53,223 nucleotides of DNA. It comes from an uncultured Candidatus Saccharibacteria bacterium (GTDB lineage Bacteria > Patescibacteriota > Saccharimonadia > Saccharimonadales > UBA4665). The notes below the pieces were generated by a model, which was not told where the DNA came from, did no database searches, and saw only the letters and a program-made list of their open reading frames with translations. A program made the translations under genes and the position numbers. Positions 40,689-49,310 of this stretch are shown one piece after another; within the stretch, counting starts at the first letter, position 1, and every line of letters begins with the position of its first letter. The stretch spans positions 1 to 53,223 of the forward strand of contig CAIMFK010000001.1 of the NCBI GenBank assembly GCA_903840315.1, given 5' to 3'.

Positions 40689-41272
40689 CTTTTATTACCT
40701 TTTAGAGCTAATTTGATTCTTTGTTCAACAGACAATGATTCATCAATGTCTTTGAGTGCACTAACTGCATCATTCTGACTATAGCCAAGACTTATAAGGG
40801 CCTGGGTTGCCTCATCTGAAATTAAATAATTACTACTAGTTAGAATATCAGTTCCACTGAGATCGCTTGCCACCATTCCAACTTTATCTTTGAGATCTAC
40901 TACAACTCTCTCAGCCAGTCTTTTGCCTACGCCGTTAGCTTTAGATATCAATGCAGTGTTTCCAGTTGCTATAGCGCCCCTTACATCCTTTGCATTGCCA
41001 ACATTTAAAATACTCAGTGCCATTTTAGGCCCTACACCATTTACTGAAAGTAGTTGTTCGAATAAATTCTTGGTTTCGAGTTTTACGAAACCAAATAAAT
41101 CATGGCTATTTTCCCTTATATGATCGTAAATATAAAATTTAGCCTGAGAATCAAGGTTTGAAGCGCCAAAATCTTCACTTGTTACATTAAGTCCATAACC
41201 TACACCACCTGCCTCGACAACAACTAGGTCTCCGATTTTTTCGCTTATTTTTCCATTTATTGTAGCAATCAT
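40685..41272 (-). CDS. ruvA: Holliday junction DNA-binding subunit RuvA
   Basis: An OB-like N-terminus ([20 protein letters not shown], then GYGLNVT), HhH motifs in [19 protein letters not shown] and [20 protein letters not shown], and a C-terminal UBA-like domain with [17 protein letters not shown]. It tetramerises on the junction and recruits RuvB. At 195 residues it has normal length. Confidence 0.96.
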   Translation of the reverse strand: MIATINGKISEKIGDLVVVEAGGVGYGLNVTSEDFGASNLDSQAKFYIYDHIRENSHDLFGFVKLETKNLFEQLLSVNGVGPKMALSILNVGNAKDVRGAIATGNTALISKANGVGKRLAERVVVDLKDKVGMVASDLSGTDILTSSNYLISDEATQALISLGYSQNDAVSALKDIDESLSVEQRIKLALKGNKR

Positions 41273-41279
41273 AAATACA

Positions 41280-41753
41280 TTATCTCACAGTAATCGAACA
41301 AGTTATCGCAGCAGCTAGCGCATCGGCACAATCATCAGGCTTTGGAACTTCCTTTAGATTCAATAATATCTTAACCATTTCCTGAATCTGTTTTTTATCA
41401 GCTCGACCATAGCCAGTTAATGCTTGCTTAATTTGAAGTGGAGTAAACTCATAGAGTTCCATGTTATTCTTCTCGCCCAGTAGCAAAACAACTCCTCTGG
41501 CCTGAGAAACTGTCATAGCAGTAGTAACATTCTGAGCAAAAAAAAGTTTTTCTACAGACATTATCGTAGGTTTATGCTCTTTAATAATTAACTCAAGTTC
41601 GTTATAAATTGTTAAAAGCCTTTGACTATCTGTTTCGGTGGATGGAGTTCTGATCACTCCAGCATCTATCATCCTAGCTTTTCCACCTGGCTGAGCATCA
41701 ATTACTCCAAATCCTAAAATACCTGTTCCTGGGTCAATGCCCAATATTCTCAT
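41280..41753 (-). CDS. ruvC: Holliday junction resolvase RuvC
   Basis: An RNase H-fold nuclease with acidic residues in ILGIDPGTGILGFG, SVEKLFFAQNVTTAMTVSQA and KPDDCADALAAAI. It starts 1 nt after yebC ends and lies 7 nt before ruvA. At 157 residues it has normal length. Confidence 0.96.
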   Translation of the reverse strand: MRILGIDPGTGILGFGVIDAQPGGKARMIDAGVIRTPSTETDSQRLLTIYNELELIIKEHKPTIMSVEKLFFAQNVTTAMTVSQARGVVLLLGEKNNMELYEFTPLQIKQALTGYGRADKKQIQEMVKILLNLKEVPKPDDCADALAAAITCSITVR

Positions 41754-41754
41754 A

Positions 41755-42483
41755 TTAGTCTACCAATTCTTCAGGTATTTCGAAGTTGGTATGAATATTA
41801 GTTACTTCATCTATGTCTTCTAGAGCGTCCATCAGTCTAATAATTTTTCCAGCAGTTTCCTTATCTTCGATATCGACTGTATTACCAGGCAAATAAGTAA
41901 GTTCAGCTTCTAGAATTTCAATATTTTCGGCTTTAATTTGATCTCTTACTTTAGCAAGTTCTTTTTGATCAGTATATATAACCATTTCATCATCTTCGTC
42001 TCTAATGTCATCAACGCCTAAATCCATGAGCTGAAGCAACAGGTCATCACCCTTTCCCTTAATCCTAATCATTCCTTTTCTGGAGAACTGGAAAGCAACT
42101 GCTCCCTGTTCAGCCATCCTACCGCCATGCTTAGAAAAAGCTAATCTCACTTCAGGTAAAGTACGATTTATATTATCGGTAGCTGCCTCAACTAGAATTG
42201 CCACGCCCTTCGGGCCGTATCCTTCATACATAACTTCAGTAATTTGAGCTCCGCCCAACTTACCTGAACCTCGATCAATTGATCTTTGGATGTTTGCAAG
42301 AGGCATATTAGCAGCTTTAGCTTTATCTACAGCTAATCTTAATGCGAAGTTCGTGTCGGGATCACCTCCACCCTTTGCGGCAACCGCAATAGCATTCCCT
42401 ATTTTTGTGAACAAAGCTCCACGCGCCGCATCTTTAGCACCTTTTTGTCTTTTAATTGTTGACCACTTTGAATGTCCGGACAT
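41755..42483 (-). CDS. yebC: YebC/TACO1-family protein
   Basis: Starts MSGHSKWSTIKRQKGAKDAA, the family hallmark, followed by NPDxN-type GGDPDTNFALRLAVDKAKA, NMPLANIQRSIDRGSG and YEGYGPKGVAILVEA. Family members act as transcriptional regulators or help ribosomes at difficult sequences. At 242 residues it is full length. It heads the ruv operon, a widespread association. Confidence 0.95.
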   Translation of the reverse strand: MSGHSKWSTIKRQKGAKDAARGALFTKIGNAIAVAAKGGGDPDTNFALRLAVDKAKAANMPLANIQRSIDRGSGKLGGAQITEVMYEGYGPKGVAILVEAATDNINRTLPEVRLAFSKHGGRMAEQGAVAFQFSRKGMIRIKGKGDDLLLQLMDLGVDDIRDEDDEMVIYTDQKELAKVRDQIKAENIEILEAELTYLPGNTVDIEDKETAGKIIRLMDALEDIDEVTNIHTNFEIPEELVD

Positions 42484-42544
42484 ATAGATACCTAATAACT
42501 TAAATTATATCTGTTATTATACAATATAATTGATTTTTTGATAA

Positions 42545-43309
42545 CTATTTACTGGATAGTTTTGGAATAAAGGCTGGTGTTTTTTTAGCGTATTTTTTCC
42601 ACTCAGGATCATCTTGCCATCTTTTTTCCACCATAGGTATCCCCGAAACCTTAGTAAGAAGAAATGTTATGAGCACTGGACTTATTACAGAATATACACC
42701 GTATTTAGACGCCCCCAATGAAATGATAAAGATTCCAGTCCACATTGCTGCCTCACCAAAGTAATTCGGATGTCTAGTTAATGACCAAAGTCCAGTTTGC
42801 ATATATTTACTTGGTTTTTTTGGCAGCTTCAGGAATTCATCAAGCTGATAATCTCCTACAACTTCGAACAAATAACCGATCAGCCAAATAACCATTCCTA
42901 TGCCAAAAATCCAATAATTTACAGTTTTTGGAAATAGATTAGTCATTAATACTGGAGCTGAAATTGTATATATTATTAACCCCTGAAGCATGAATACTTG
43001 AAAAAAGCTCCTCAAATAAAAGTACTTCCATTCTTTTCTCCAAGCAGCATATCTAAAGTCCTCCGGTTTTCCGTGGTTTCTGATACCAATTCTTATTGCC
43101 AACCTTACTCCCCACAGCAACACCAAAAGCGATGTAATTGTTGCAAAAATTTGACCATGATTTTGAATCAAACTTACAAGGGCAACTAAAATAAATCCAC
43201 CGCCGTAACCAATATCGGCTATAGCATTATTCTTTTTAACTACAGCAACTACAAATAGTGTTGACATGTAAATTAGAAGACATACTGCTGACAATAAAAA
43301 TAAATTCAT
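42545..43309 (-). CDS. DUF1295 membrane protein (steroid 5-alpha reductase-like)
   Basis: Six to seven membrane helices. The C-terminal region with QTGLWSLTRHPNYFGEAAMW is the RHPNY-type motif shared by DUF1295 and isoprenylcysteine methyltransferase-like enzymes, and an upstream DFRYAAWRKEW matches DUF1295. A role as a lipid or isoprenoid reductase is possible. It follows the DUF2177 gene by 7 nt; the pair commonly co-occurs in bacteria. Confidence 0.8.
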   Translation of the reverse strand: MNLFLLSAVCLLIYMSTLFVVAVVKKNNAIADIGYGGGFILVALVSLIQNHGQIFATITSLLVLLWGVRLAIRIGIRNHGKPEDFRYAAWRKEWKYFYLRSFFQVFMLQGLIIYTISAPVLMTNLFPKTVNYWIFGIGMVIWLIGYLFEVVGDYQLDEFLKLPKKPSKYMQTGLWSLTRHPNYFGEAAMWTGIFIISLGASKYGVYSVISPVLITFLLTKVSGIPMVEKRWQDDPEWKKYAKKTPAFIPKLSSK

Positions 43310-43316
43310 AAAAAAC

Positions 43317-43730
43317 CTAAAATAGCTTTTTTATAATCACAAAAGCAATTAACGAAACTAATGTTGAAAGCACAGAACCCCAAATTAGATCGACAACAGT
43401 AAGACTCTTTGGCCAGTTTTTTAGAGTTGCAAGGTTTGTTAAATCATAAGTTGCATATGTAATGAATCCAAATAGCAGAGCTCTAGTAACTAAAGTCTTG
43501 ATGGAATTGGCACTCAATCCAGGTAAAATTACGAAATATAAAAGGCCAAATATGAAGACTGCATAGAAAAGAATAGCCGCACTCCAAATTGGATTTTTGG
43601 TCATCATTCCGCCCAAATTCTTTTGATAAAAATTCTTTGCAATTAAACCTAACCAAGTAAGGTCAATTGCCAAAAAAGCACCTAAGCTAATAAAATAAGC
43701 TACTATTTGCTGTGAAAAACTTAAACCCAT
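43317..43730 (-). CDS. DUF2177 membrane protein
   Basis: A four-helix membrane protein of 137 residues with FLAIDLTWLGLIAKNFYQKN, GGMMTKNPIWSAAILFYAVF and GFITYATYDLTNLATLKNWP, all characteristic of DUF2177. Function is unknown. It is upstream of the DUF1295 protein in the same unit. Confidence 0.85.
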   Translation of the reverse strand: MGLSFSQQIVAYFISLGAFLAIDLTWLGLIAKNFYQKNLGGMMTKNPIWSAAILFYAVFIFGLLYFVILPGLSANSIKTLVTRALLFGFITYATYDLTNLATLKNWPKSLTVVDLIWGSVLSTLVSLIAFVIIKKLF

Positions 43731-43767
43731 AATTTATCTCCTTTAACCATAAGTATACTATTAAATA

Positions 43768-44802
43768 TTATATTTTATATTTAGTAATCATTTTTTTGAT
43801 TTTCGATCTAGACTCATCGTCTATATTAAGTTCGTCTAGCAACGCCAACGACTGGTTAAAATAATTATTGATTATTTCTGCCGAGGACTTATCTGCTTCA
43901 TATTTTTCAAAAATTCTAATAATTGATCTCATATCAACATTAGATATATCTTTTTTTCCGAATATTGAGTCAATATACTCATGATCATCTTTGCTGCATC
44001 TATTAATGACGAATATATATGGAGATGATACTTTACCCTGCTTAAAATCTCTATATTTTTCTCTAATATCAAAAGCTGATTTATTAACAAAATAATCTGA
44101 GTAGTCATCTACTAGCTGATAATAAACACCGAAACTTTGGCTAAATTTTTCTATATTTTGAATCTCATTTTCATCTAATTTTGCAATTATAGCTGCCAGT
44201 TTCATGGGCAGTAAAATGGAATATAATGATGTTTTTAGAGTATGAATTTCTATCAAATCCTTTATTTCAAGTGTAGGACTTAATGTTTTAATATTGAGCG
44301 AATCGAGTAATTGGCCGCTAACCACACCTTCATTAATCTCAGAAAAAAGCTTAATTATTTCAATTTTTATTTCAGAATTTATATTTTTATCGTTTGAGAT
44401 AATTTCATAGACAAATGAGAACATGACATCACCAGCAAGTAAAGCTAAGGAATCTGATATAGTCTTATCTAAATTAGAAAATTCCTTAGCATAATAGCCT
44501 GATATATTCGGGCCATCATATCTAATAAAATCTTGGTCAATAATATCGTCATGAACCAAAAGAAATTGGTGATAAATTTCTAATGCTACGGCTAAATCAA
44601 TATATTTTTCAGAATCGCTGACACCATAAGCGGAGAGAGTAAGAAAAAATAGCTCAGGACGAGAACGTTTGCCCCCTCTCATGATTAGATCATTTATGGC
44701 TTTGTATAGCTCTAAAATTCTGGGATTTTTAGAACCTTTAGATTTCAAATTAAAAAATGAATCAATTTTTTTGTTAGTAGCTTCTACCAATTTAAGAATC
44801 AT
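43768..44802 (-). CDS. Polyprenyl diphosphate synthase
   Basis: Trans-isoprenyl synthase fold. The first Asp-rich motif is FLLVHDDIIDQDFIRYDGPN and the second is YYQLVDDYSDYF. There is also GGKRSRPELFFLTL at the substrate site and GDVMFSFVYEII between. It condenses IPP onto allylic diphosphates; chain length cannot be told here. At 344 residues it is slightly long. Together with the SEC59-like kinase it suggests isoprenoid handling or salvage. Confidence 0.88.
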   Translation of the reverse strand: MILKLVEATNKKIDSFFNLKSKGSKNPRILELYKAINDLIMRGGKRSRPELFFLTLSAYGVSDSEKYIDLAVALEIYHQFLLVHDDIIDQDFIRYDGPNISGYYAKEFSNLDKTISDSLALLAGDVMFSFVYEIISNDKNINSEIKIEIIKLFSEINEGVVSGQLLDSLNIKTLSPTLEIKDLIEIHTLKTSLYSILLPMKLAAIIAKLDENEIQNIEKFSQSFGVYYQLVDDYSDYFVNKSAFDIREKYRDFKQGKVSSPYIFVINRCSKDDHEYIDSIFGKKDISNVDMRSIIRIFEKYEADKSSAEIINNYFNQSLALLDELNIDDESRSKIKKMITKYKI

Positions 44803-44820
44803 TTATGATTAGTTTTGCGA

Positions 44821-45528
44821 TTAAACACTTCGGCCTATAAGGTGACCAATAAATGCTGTTACGGCCATTGCTACACCACCACCCAAGAATACTCTAGCGG
44901 CAGCCCACATCCTATTACCACCGCCCAAGAATGCTCCAACTGCACCAGATATAGCTAACGCTACTAGAGAAAATATTACTATATACAGCGAGCTATCTGA
45001 ACCATGAAATATTAGGGCGGCTACAATTGGGACAAATGCACCGAGAGAAAACGCTGTAGCCGATGCTAAAGCTGCTTGTACTGGATTAGAAAGATCTTCG
45101 TGGTCAATACCAATTTCATCTCTAAGATGGGCAGCTAGAGCATCATGGTTGTGTAACTCAACAGCAACCTGCTTCGCGAGCTTTGGGCTTAGTCCACGGT
45201 CTTCGTAAATTGCAGCTAATTCTTCAAGCTCTTCATCAGGATTGGCTTCTAGAGATTTCTTCTCAATTATTATATCTGCCTTTTCAGAGTCTCTTTGTGA
45301 GCTTACAGATACATATTCACCGGCAGCCATCGATAGGGCTCCAGCAACCAGTCCAGCAATACCTGCGGTCATTATAATTGAATTTGTTGCATGGGCCGAT
45401 GCAACACCGAGCATAATACTTGAAACTGACACTAGACCGTCGTCAACTCCTAGTACTGCAGCTCTTAGCCAGGCGCTTCTATGGGATTTATGTGGTTCTT
45501 CGGGGTGTAATGTAATAGATTTATTCAT
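44821..45528 (-). CDS. VIT1/CCC1-family metal transporter
   Basis: Five membrane helices. The first region has SAWLRAAVLGVDDGLVSVSS, followed by AGLVAGALSMAAGEYVSVSS and the charged metal-binding loop (DSEKADIIIEKKSLEANPDE, then LHNHDALAAHLRDE), with NPVQAALASATAFSLGAFVP after it. Family members move Fe2+ or Mn2+ out of the cytosol. It is a single gene. Confidence 0.9.
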   Translation of the reverse strand: MNKSITLHPEEPHKSHRSAWLRAAVLGVDDGLVSVSSIMLGVASAHATNSIIMTAGIAGLVAGALSMAAGEYVSVSSQRDSEKADIIIEKKSLEANPDEELEELAAIYEDRGLSPKLAKQVAVELHNHDALAAHLRDEIGIDHEDLSNPVQAALASATAFSLGAFVPIVAALIFHGSDSSLYIVIFSLVALAISGAVGAFLGGGNRMWAAARVFLGGGVAMAVTAFIGHLIGRSV

Positions 45529-45581
45529 TAGTTAAGTATACCAAAAAAACAAATAATATTGTTTGTGGTGATTTAATTTAC

Positions 45582-45587
45582 TATGAT
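45582..45587 (+). promoter_or_regulatory. -10 box of the 45594 gene, leaderless type
   Basis: TATGAT ends 6 nt before the ATG at 45594. Confidence 0.55.
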
Positions 45588-45593
45588 GGAATT

Positions 45594-46160
45594 ATGGAAC
45601 AAGAAAAAGATAGAAAAATAGATCCTAGGGCTCAGTTAACATTTATCGCAAGAAACACCATTGATGGTCTTTTTAAAACTGCTGCCGAAAGAACAAATAC
45701 GCCAAAAGATAATCAATATTTAAGTTTTTCGTTTAATGAAAAACCAATAAATATAGACATTGCGGGAGCAGACGGCATAATATTATCCGATTTGCATATC
45801 GGTGACGCTAGAAATGTTTATGAATTAGGGGTTCAATTATTCCAAGATGGATCACCTTTTGAATTTGAAGAAGCACTTTCAGGAGATGCCCACGCACCAG
45901 ATTATTATGGGGTTTATTTTTATCAGGAATATCCGCCTTTTATGGCACCTTCTCAATGGATTTATAATAATGTAGGACATTCCGAGCTGGAACATAATGT
46001 TAGGACTTATTTAGAAAGAGTTAAAGATGGCCAAATGCCAGCACCAAAATATTTAACTCCAGAAGAAGCCGAAAGTCTTTCTGGCATATTTCAATATGAC
46101 CTAGCAGAAAGAATAGACTACAGCGAACTACTTCATGAATATGGTCGCTCAGAAAACTAA
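45594..46160 (+). CDS. Hypothetical soluble acidic protein (188 residues)
   Basis: I recognise no family. A basic start (MEQEKDRKIDPRAQLTFIAR) is followed by a beta-rich part with INIDIAGADGIILSDLHIGD, an aromatic-rich segment (APDYYGVYFYQEYPPFM), and a helical C-terminus with YLTPEEAESLSGIFQYDLAE. No signal or membrane segment is present. It is convergent with the HIT gene, with one base between the stops. Confidence 0.55.
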   Translation: MEQEKDRKIDPRAQLTFIARNTIDGLFKTAAERTNTPKDNQYLSFSFNEKPINIDIAGADGIILSDLHIGDARNVYELGVQLFQDGSPFEFEEALSGDAHAPDYYGVYFYQEYPPFMAPSQWIYNNVGHSELEHNVRTYLERVKDGQMPAPKYLTPEEAESLSGIFQYDLAERIDYSELLHEYGRSEN

Positions 46161-46161
46161 T

Positions 46162-46554
46162 CTATAATTGCTCGAAAACTTCTTCAACCTCAATGAATTG
46201 ATTTGTGTGATGACTATTTAAATCAATGCCATCATTTTTGTAGCGCGGAACTAAATGCATATGAAAGTGAAAAACATCCTGGTGTGCAATAGCTCCGCTT
46301 GACTGTCTCAAGTTAAATCCTTCTGCTCCAAGTTTTTTAGAATATCTGATTGCAAGATTCTTTGAGGCAACGGCGACTCTCTCTAGGCTTTTATTGTCTA
46401 TATCTAATATATCCACAAAATGTTTTTTGGGGATGATAAGAGTATGTCCCTTAGATAGTGGATTAATATCTAGAAAGGCAAAAACTAGATCGTCTTCAAA
46501 AACCTTATAACTACTTATTTCGCCATTAATTATTTTGCAAAATATACAGTCCAT
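46162..46554 (-). CDS. HIT-family nucleotide hydrolase/transferase
   Basis: Starts MDCIFCKIINGEISSYKVFE, then LDINPLSKGHTLIIPKKHF and the catalytic triad HFHMHLVPRY. It is the Hint/HinT-like branch, which hydrolyses nucleoside phosphoramidates or AMP-linked molecules. The Cys in CIFC suggests the zinc-binding type. At 130 residues it has normal length. Confidence 0.93.
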   Translation of the reverse strand: MDCIFCKIINGEISSYKVFEDDLVFAFLDINPLSKGHTLIIPKKHFVDILDIDNKSLERVAVASKNLAIRYSKKLGAEGFNLRQSSGAIAHQDVFHFHMHLVPRYKNDGIDLNSHHTNQFIEVEEVFEQL

Positions 46555-46600
46555 AAATCCAATTGTACCAATTTAATTATTAATGTTTATAATCGAAAAC

Positions 46601-47107
46601 ATGAATAGCGCAGAAAATTCAAAAAATACATATACCGAAAAACTTAATCAAATCCGAACGACATTAAGTTCAATAGAAAAATTTAAGACTAGCAAAGGAT
46701 CAATTTATAAATATACAGGCCTGGGAGAAACGGAAAGATTCAAAGCCATATCAGGCGAAACCTATAGCCGTTCAGGCTTAACAATTTTTGTGCGCCCAGA
46801 TCCCTATCTTGAGCAAGAATTTTTATTAGCTTATCAGCACAAAGACCCTTCAAAAAAAACTGATGTGTGGGTTGCAGAATTAGAACAAGAAAACATATTT
46901 AGGTTTATATGGAGTATTAATGACATTAAGGATCCAAATAATGTCTTTTTAGTAATCTCCAACAACAACGAGATAGTTAAGTCCACAAAAGCTGAATTAA
47001 TTCCGAGCATAGGAGCAATACCCTTCGAAATATCAAAATTTAATATTAATAACAAGCCCATGGCCTATAGGCATATGGGAAATGAAATATCAGAAATTAG
47101 TCAATAA
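46601..47107 (+). CDS. Hypothetical protein (168 residues)
   Basis: The ATG at 46601 is preferred to one six codons earlier because TATAAT (46588-46593) ends 7 nt before it. The product is soluble, with YTEKLNQIRTTLSSIEKFKT, then GSIYKYTGLGETERFKA and a mixed alpha/beta remainder. No family is recognised. It is convergent with the next gene. Confidence 0.55.
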   Translation: MNSAENSKNTYTEKLNQIRTTLSSIEKFKTSKGSIYKYTGLGETERFKAISGETYSRSGLTIFVRPDPYLEQEFLLAYQHKDPSKKTDVWVAELEQENIFRFIWSINDIKDPNNVFLVISNNNEIVKSTKAELIPSIGAIPFEISKFNINNKPMAYRHMGNEISEISQ

Positions 47108-47124
47108 TAGGCAGATTAGAAAAT

Positions 47125-47544
47125 CTATACTTCTATAAAATTGCCGCCCCAATAGTAGGCATTTTGGCCAGAAATTAATTTTGCACCCTTGACTCTTTCA
47201 TCGGGAATTTTTCTCAAAACACTGAGCAGAGCAACGTCAGACTCTGAAATTAAACCGTTCTGGTCAATCCTTTGGAAAATATCTTTAATTGTTCCGGCAA
47301 AACCGTTTTCTACTAGCGCACAGTCCTGGGCTGACATATTTTGATATAAAGCCTTAGACCTAGCCTCTTCAATTTCTTCAGAAGAAGCATCGACTCCTAA
47401 TTTATAAATTGCATCCTTTAGCTTATCTGGAACTAATTCAGGCCTCCAATAAACCTTCACAGTGGCCTCTGCAGGAATTCCGCTAATTACTTGTCTATAT
47501 TCGCCATAAAGTGGGTGTAGTTGTTCGAAATGTGTTTTTTCCAT
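47125..47544 (-). CDS. Hypothetical protein (139 residues)
   Basis: Soluble and helical. Includes PLYGEYRQVISGIPAEATVK, YWRPELVPDKLKDAIYKLG and an acidic helix SSEEIEEARSKALYQN, and ends GQNAYYWGGNFIEV. TATACT lies 9 nt before the ATG. I cannot assign a function. Confidence 0.55.
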   Translation of the reverse strand: MEKTHFEQLHPLYGEYRQVISGIPAEATVKVYWRPELVPDKLKDAIYKLGVDASSEEIEEARSKALYQNMSAQDCALVENGFAGTIKDIFQRIDQNGLISESDVALLSVLRKIPDERVKGAKLISGQNAYYWGGNFIEV

Positions 47545-47607
47545 AGAAGCAAAAGTATATAATTGCTAAATATTTTATGCAAGCGTAATCATAATATAAA
47601 TTATAAT

Positions 47608-48065
47608 TTATACAGATAGCTGAGAAATAATCAGCTTCTTCATTCCCATCATAGACTGGATGGCTTCCGGCCTACCGCCCATCAATTCACCCATATTTTC
47701 AGGTATTATTTGCCGGCTTATTCCAAACTTATCTTTGCACCATCCACACTGTTCGGATTCTGGATAATGAGATAGTTTTGACCACAAATAATCAATTTCA
47801 GATTGGTCCTTACATGGCACAACCAGAGATATGGCCTCATTGAATTTATAACGAGGACCGCCATCAATGCACATAAATTGATTGCCATTTAGTTCAAAAA
47901 TACCTGTGATAACCTTTCCGGCCATTCCTTTGAAATGTTCATCCATTGATTCATCTGATAGCGTTCGATGTGAATAATCTTTGAGTTTCCAAAAACTGAT
48001 GTATAGAAATTCATCGCCTCTTCAGCGTTATTGTCAAACCACAAAGAAGGTGTAATTTTCTTCAT
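47608..48065 (-). pseudogene. VOC-family (PhnB/3-dmu-9_3-mt-like) gene with frameshift
   Basis: The reading begins MKKITPSLWFDNNAEEAMNF, YTSVFGNSKIIHIERY in one frame from the ATG at 48065 (TATACT 6 nt upstream). It continues in another frame after about 47955-47965 as GKVITGIFELNGNQFMCIDG, KFNEAISLVVPC, ESEQCGWCKDKFGISRQIIP. Joined, these make the full roughly 150-residue family protein. A single-base indel is the simplest explanation; no slippery run suggests programmed shifting. The downstream part alone (from ATG 47946) would lack the first beta-alpha unit. Confidence 0.75.
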
Positions 48066-48109
48066 ATGCTGAGTATAGCAAAAAACAGAAACATTAATCT
48101 TTGTATTTT

Positions 48110-48167
48110 ATGGACTCAAAAAAGATTCGCTGTAATAAAAATGCTTAATTAGACTCCATCGTTAGCT
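48110..48167 (+). repeat. Possible degenerate cassette repeat (copy 0)
   Basis: ATGGA at 48110 and CGCTGTAATAA at 48128 keep the exact spacing of the core repeat found at 48571 (15 of 30 positions match). CGTTAGCT at 48160-48167 matches the right arm of copies at 49685 and 50481. The stop of the DUF1801 gene falls inside it, as in other copies. The call is tentative. Confidence 0.35.
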
Positions 48168-48519
48168 GGGATATGGATTGTTTGATAAGTAATTCGAGTT
48201 TAGGTTCGCTGATTTTTTCATTTTGTTTTAAATCGATTGCTCTTGATTTTTTTGACTCTAAGCCATTATTAAATAATTTGTCTTTATCATCTAATAATGC
48301 ACCATTTTGTATGAAATTATATTTCGTATGCGCCTTAAACGATGACATAGCAAATATTATTTTATTATTATGCAAAAATGCTGGTACGCCCCATTTTATT
48401 TCTTCAGACATCTCTGGATATACTTTGTGAACTAATTTTCGGAAAAGTTTTAAATTATTAGCTTGCCAGTCGGGAAACTTATCGATGTATTCATCTACAT
48501 TTTTTGAGCTATTTTGCAT
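48145..48519 (-). CDS. DUF1801 (YdhG-like) domain protein
   Basis: NVDEYIDKFPDWQANNLKLF, then RKLVHKVYPEMSEEIKWGVPAFLHNNKIIF is the DUF1801 signature (iReli....pe..E.ikWg.P.f...g). The start at 48519 is chosen because TATAAT (48526-48531) ends 6 nt before it; an ATG two codons earlier touches the -10 box. Function is unknown. Such genes are frequent mobile cargo. Confidence 0.8.
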   Translation of the reverse strand: MQNSSKNVDEYIDKFPDWQANNLKLFRKLVHKVYPEMSEEIKWGVPAFLHNNKIIFAMSSFKAHTKYNFIQNGALLDDKDKLFNNGLESKKSRAIDLKQNEKISEPKLELLIKQSISQLTMESN

Positions 48520-48556
48520 AATCATATTATAACAGCAGAGACAATCTATCTCTGTT

Positions 48557-48640
48557 CAAGCATAAGCATATTGGAGGGCCATCATAAACGCTATTACAAC
48601 TGAATTTCGTGCTTCAGTAATGATAACGACAGGATGAAAC
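48557..48640 (+). repeat. Cassette repeat copy A
   Basis: The core at 48571-48600 starts TTGGAGGGCCATCATAAACG and ends CTATTACAAC. It is preceded by CAAGCATAAGCATA, nearly identical to copy E. A hairpin ACTGAA/TTCAGT follows, and then AATGATAACGAC. The yoeB stop (48614) lies inside. Confidence 0.8.
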
Positions 48641-48874
48641 TCTTATCTCTTCTTCGTTGACGATATATACCAATCGGTGCTCATCATTGATTCTTCGTGA
48701 CCACGCGCCCGACAAATCACCTTTTAGTGGCTCTGGCTTGCCAATGCCTGCAAGGGGATCTCGCTGACATTCTTTCAAAAGATGGTTAAGCTTTTTCAGC
48801 AGCTGCTTGTCGTGCCCTTGCCAATAAAGATACTCTTCCCATGCTTGAGTTGTGAAAGTAAGTCTTCGCCCCAC
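48614..48874 (-). CDS. yoeB: YoeB/Txe-family mRNA interferase toxin
   Basis: An 86-residue RelE-fold toxin: LTFTTQAWEEYLYWQGHDKQ, LLKECQRDPLAGIGKPEPLK, WSRRINDEHRLVYIV and the C-terminal CRYHY carrying the active-site His-Tyr. It cleaves mRNA in the ribosome. It begins 3 nt after yefM. Its stop lies within repeat copy A. Confidence 0.95.
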   Translation of the reverse strand: MGRRLTFTTQAWEEYLYWQGHDKQLLKKLNHLLKECQRDPLAGIGKPEPLKGDLSGAWSRRINDEHRLVYIVNEEEIRVSSCRYHY

Positions 48875-48877
48875 CGA

Positions 48878-49132
48878 TTAGTCCTCTATTAGCTCGTGCG
48901 CCTCTACGTTTCCTGCACGAGCGTTTTCTATCGACTTCAAGAGACGCTTTGCGTTGGCCGGACTACGGAGGAGGTATTCGGTTTCCGAGTACGAGTTAAA
49001 GGTATTCAGTGGTATGACAACAACAGAAACATTATCTCCACGTGTTACCACTAGTGGTTCCTGGTCTTGGTCGATTTCATCAACGTATCGTTTTATGTCT
49101 TTTCGAAAATTTGAAATGGATGCTATTTTCAT
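48878..49132 (-). CDS. yefM: YefM/Phd-family antitoxin
   Basis: MKIASISNFRKDIKRYVDEI, then EPLVVTRGDNVSVVVIPLNT and a C-terminal toxin-binding tail with EYLLRSPANAKRLLKSIENA. At 84 residues it has family length. AAGGAG lies 8 nt before the ATG, one of the few Shine-Dalgarno starts among the cassettes. Three evenly spaced TGTAC boxes upstream are the probable autoregulatory operator. Confidence 0.95.
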   Translation of the reverse strand: MKIASISNFRKDIKRYVDEIDQDQEPLVVTRGDNVSVVVIPLNTFNSYSETEYLLRSPANAKRLLKSIENARAGNVEAHELIED

Positions 49133-49133
49133 T

Positions 49134-49163
49134 TGTACTACTCCTTGTACTTAAAATTGTACA
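49134..49163. promoter_or_regulatory. YefM-type operator: three TGTAC boxes at 12-bp period
   Basis: TGTACT (49134-49139), TGTACT (49146-49151) and TGTACA (49158-49163) start exactly 12 bp apart just upstream of yefM and cover the ribosome site and the TACAAT -10 box. TGTACA palindromes are the known YefM-YoeB operator core in Escherichia coli. Confidence 0.7.
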
Positions 49164-49244
49164 TAAGTTTTACACAAATGTCAATATATTTTGCGTGGGT
49201 ACAACAAAAAACTCCCCAAACAGTGTAGTTTAAGAATAAGTGAT

Positions 49245-49310
49245 ATGGAGGCCCATTGTCTTGTCTATCGCAAATATAATCAACAGTGGTCAACAGCGAC
49301 TAACGATTTT
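49245..49310 (+). repeat. Cassette repeat copy B
   Basis: The core at 49245-49274 reads ATGGAGGCCCATTGTC, then CTATCGCAAA, preceded by AAGAATAAGTGAT. It matches copy D at 19 of 30 positions. The original stop of the DUF4287 pseudogene (49300-49302) lies inside. Confidence 0.65.

Noticed and set aside
47950-47970. Programmed frameshift in the VOC gene
   Set aside because: There is no slippery heptamer or homopolymer at the junction, and the family does not use frameshifting. A simple indel is more likely.
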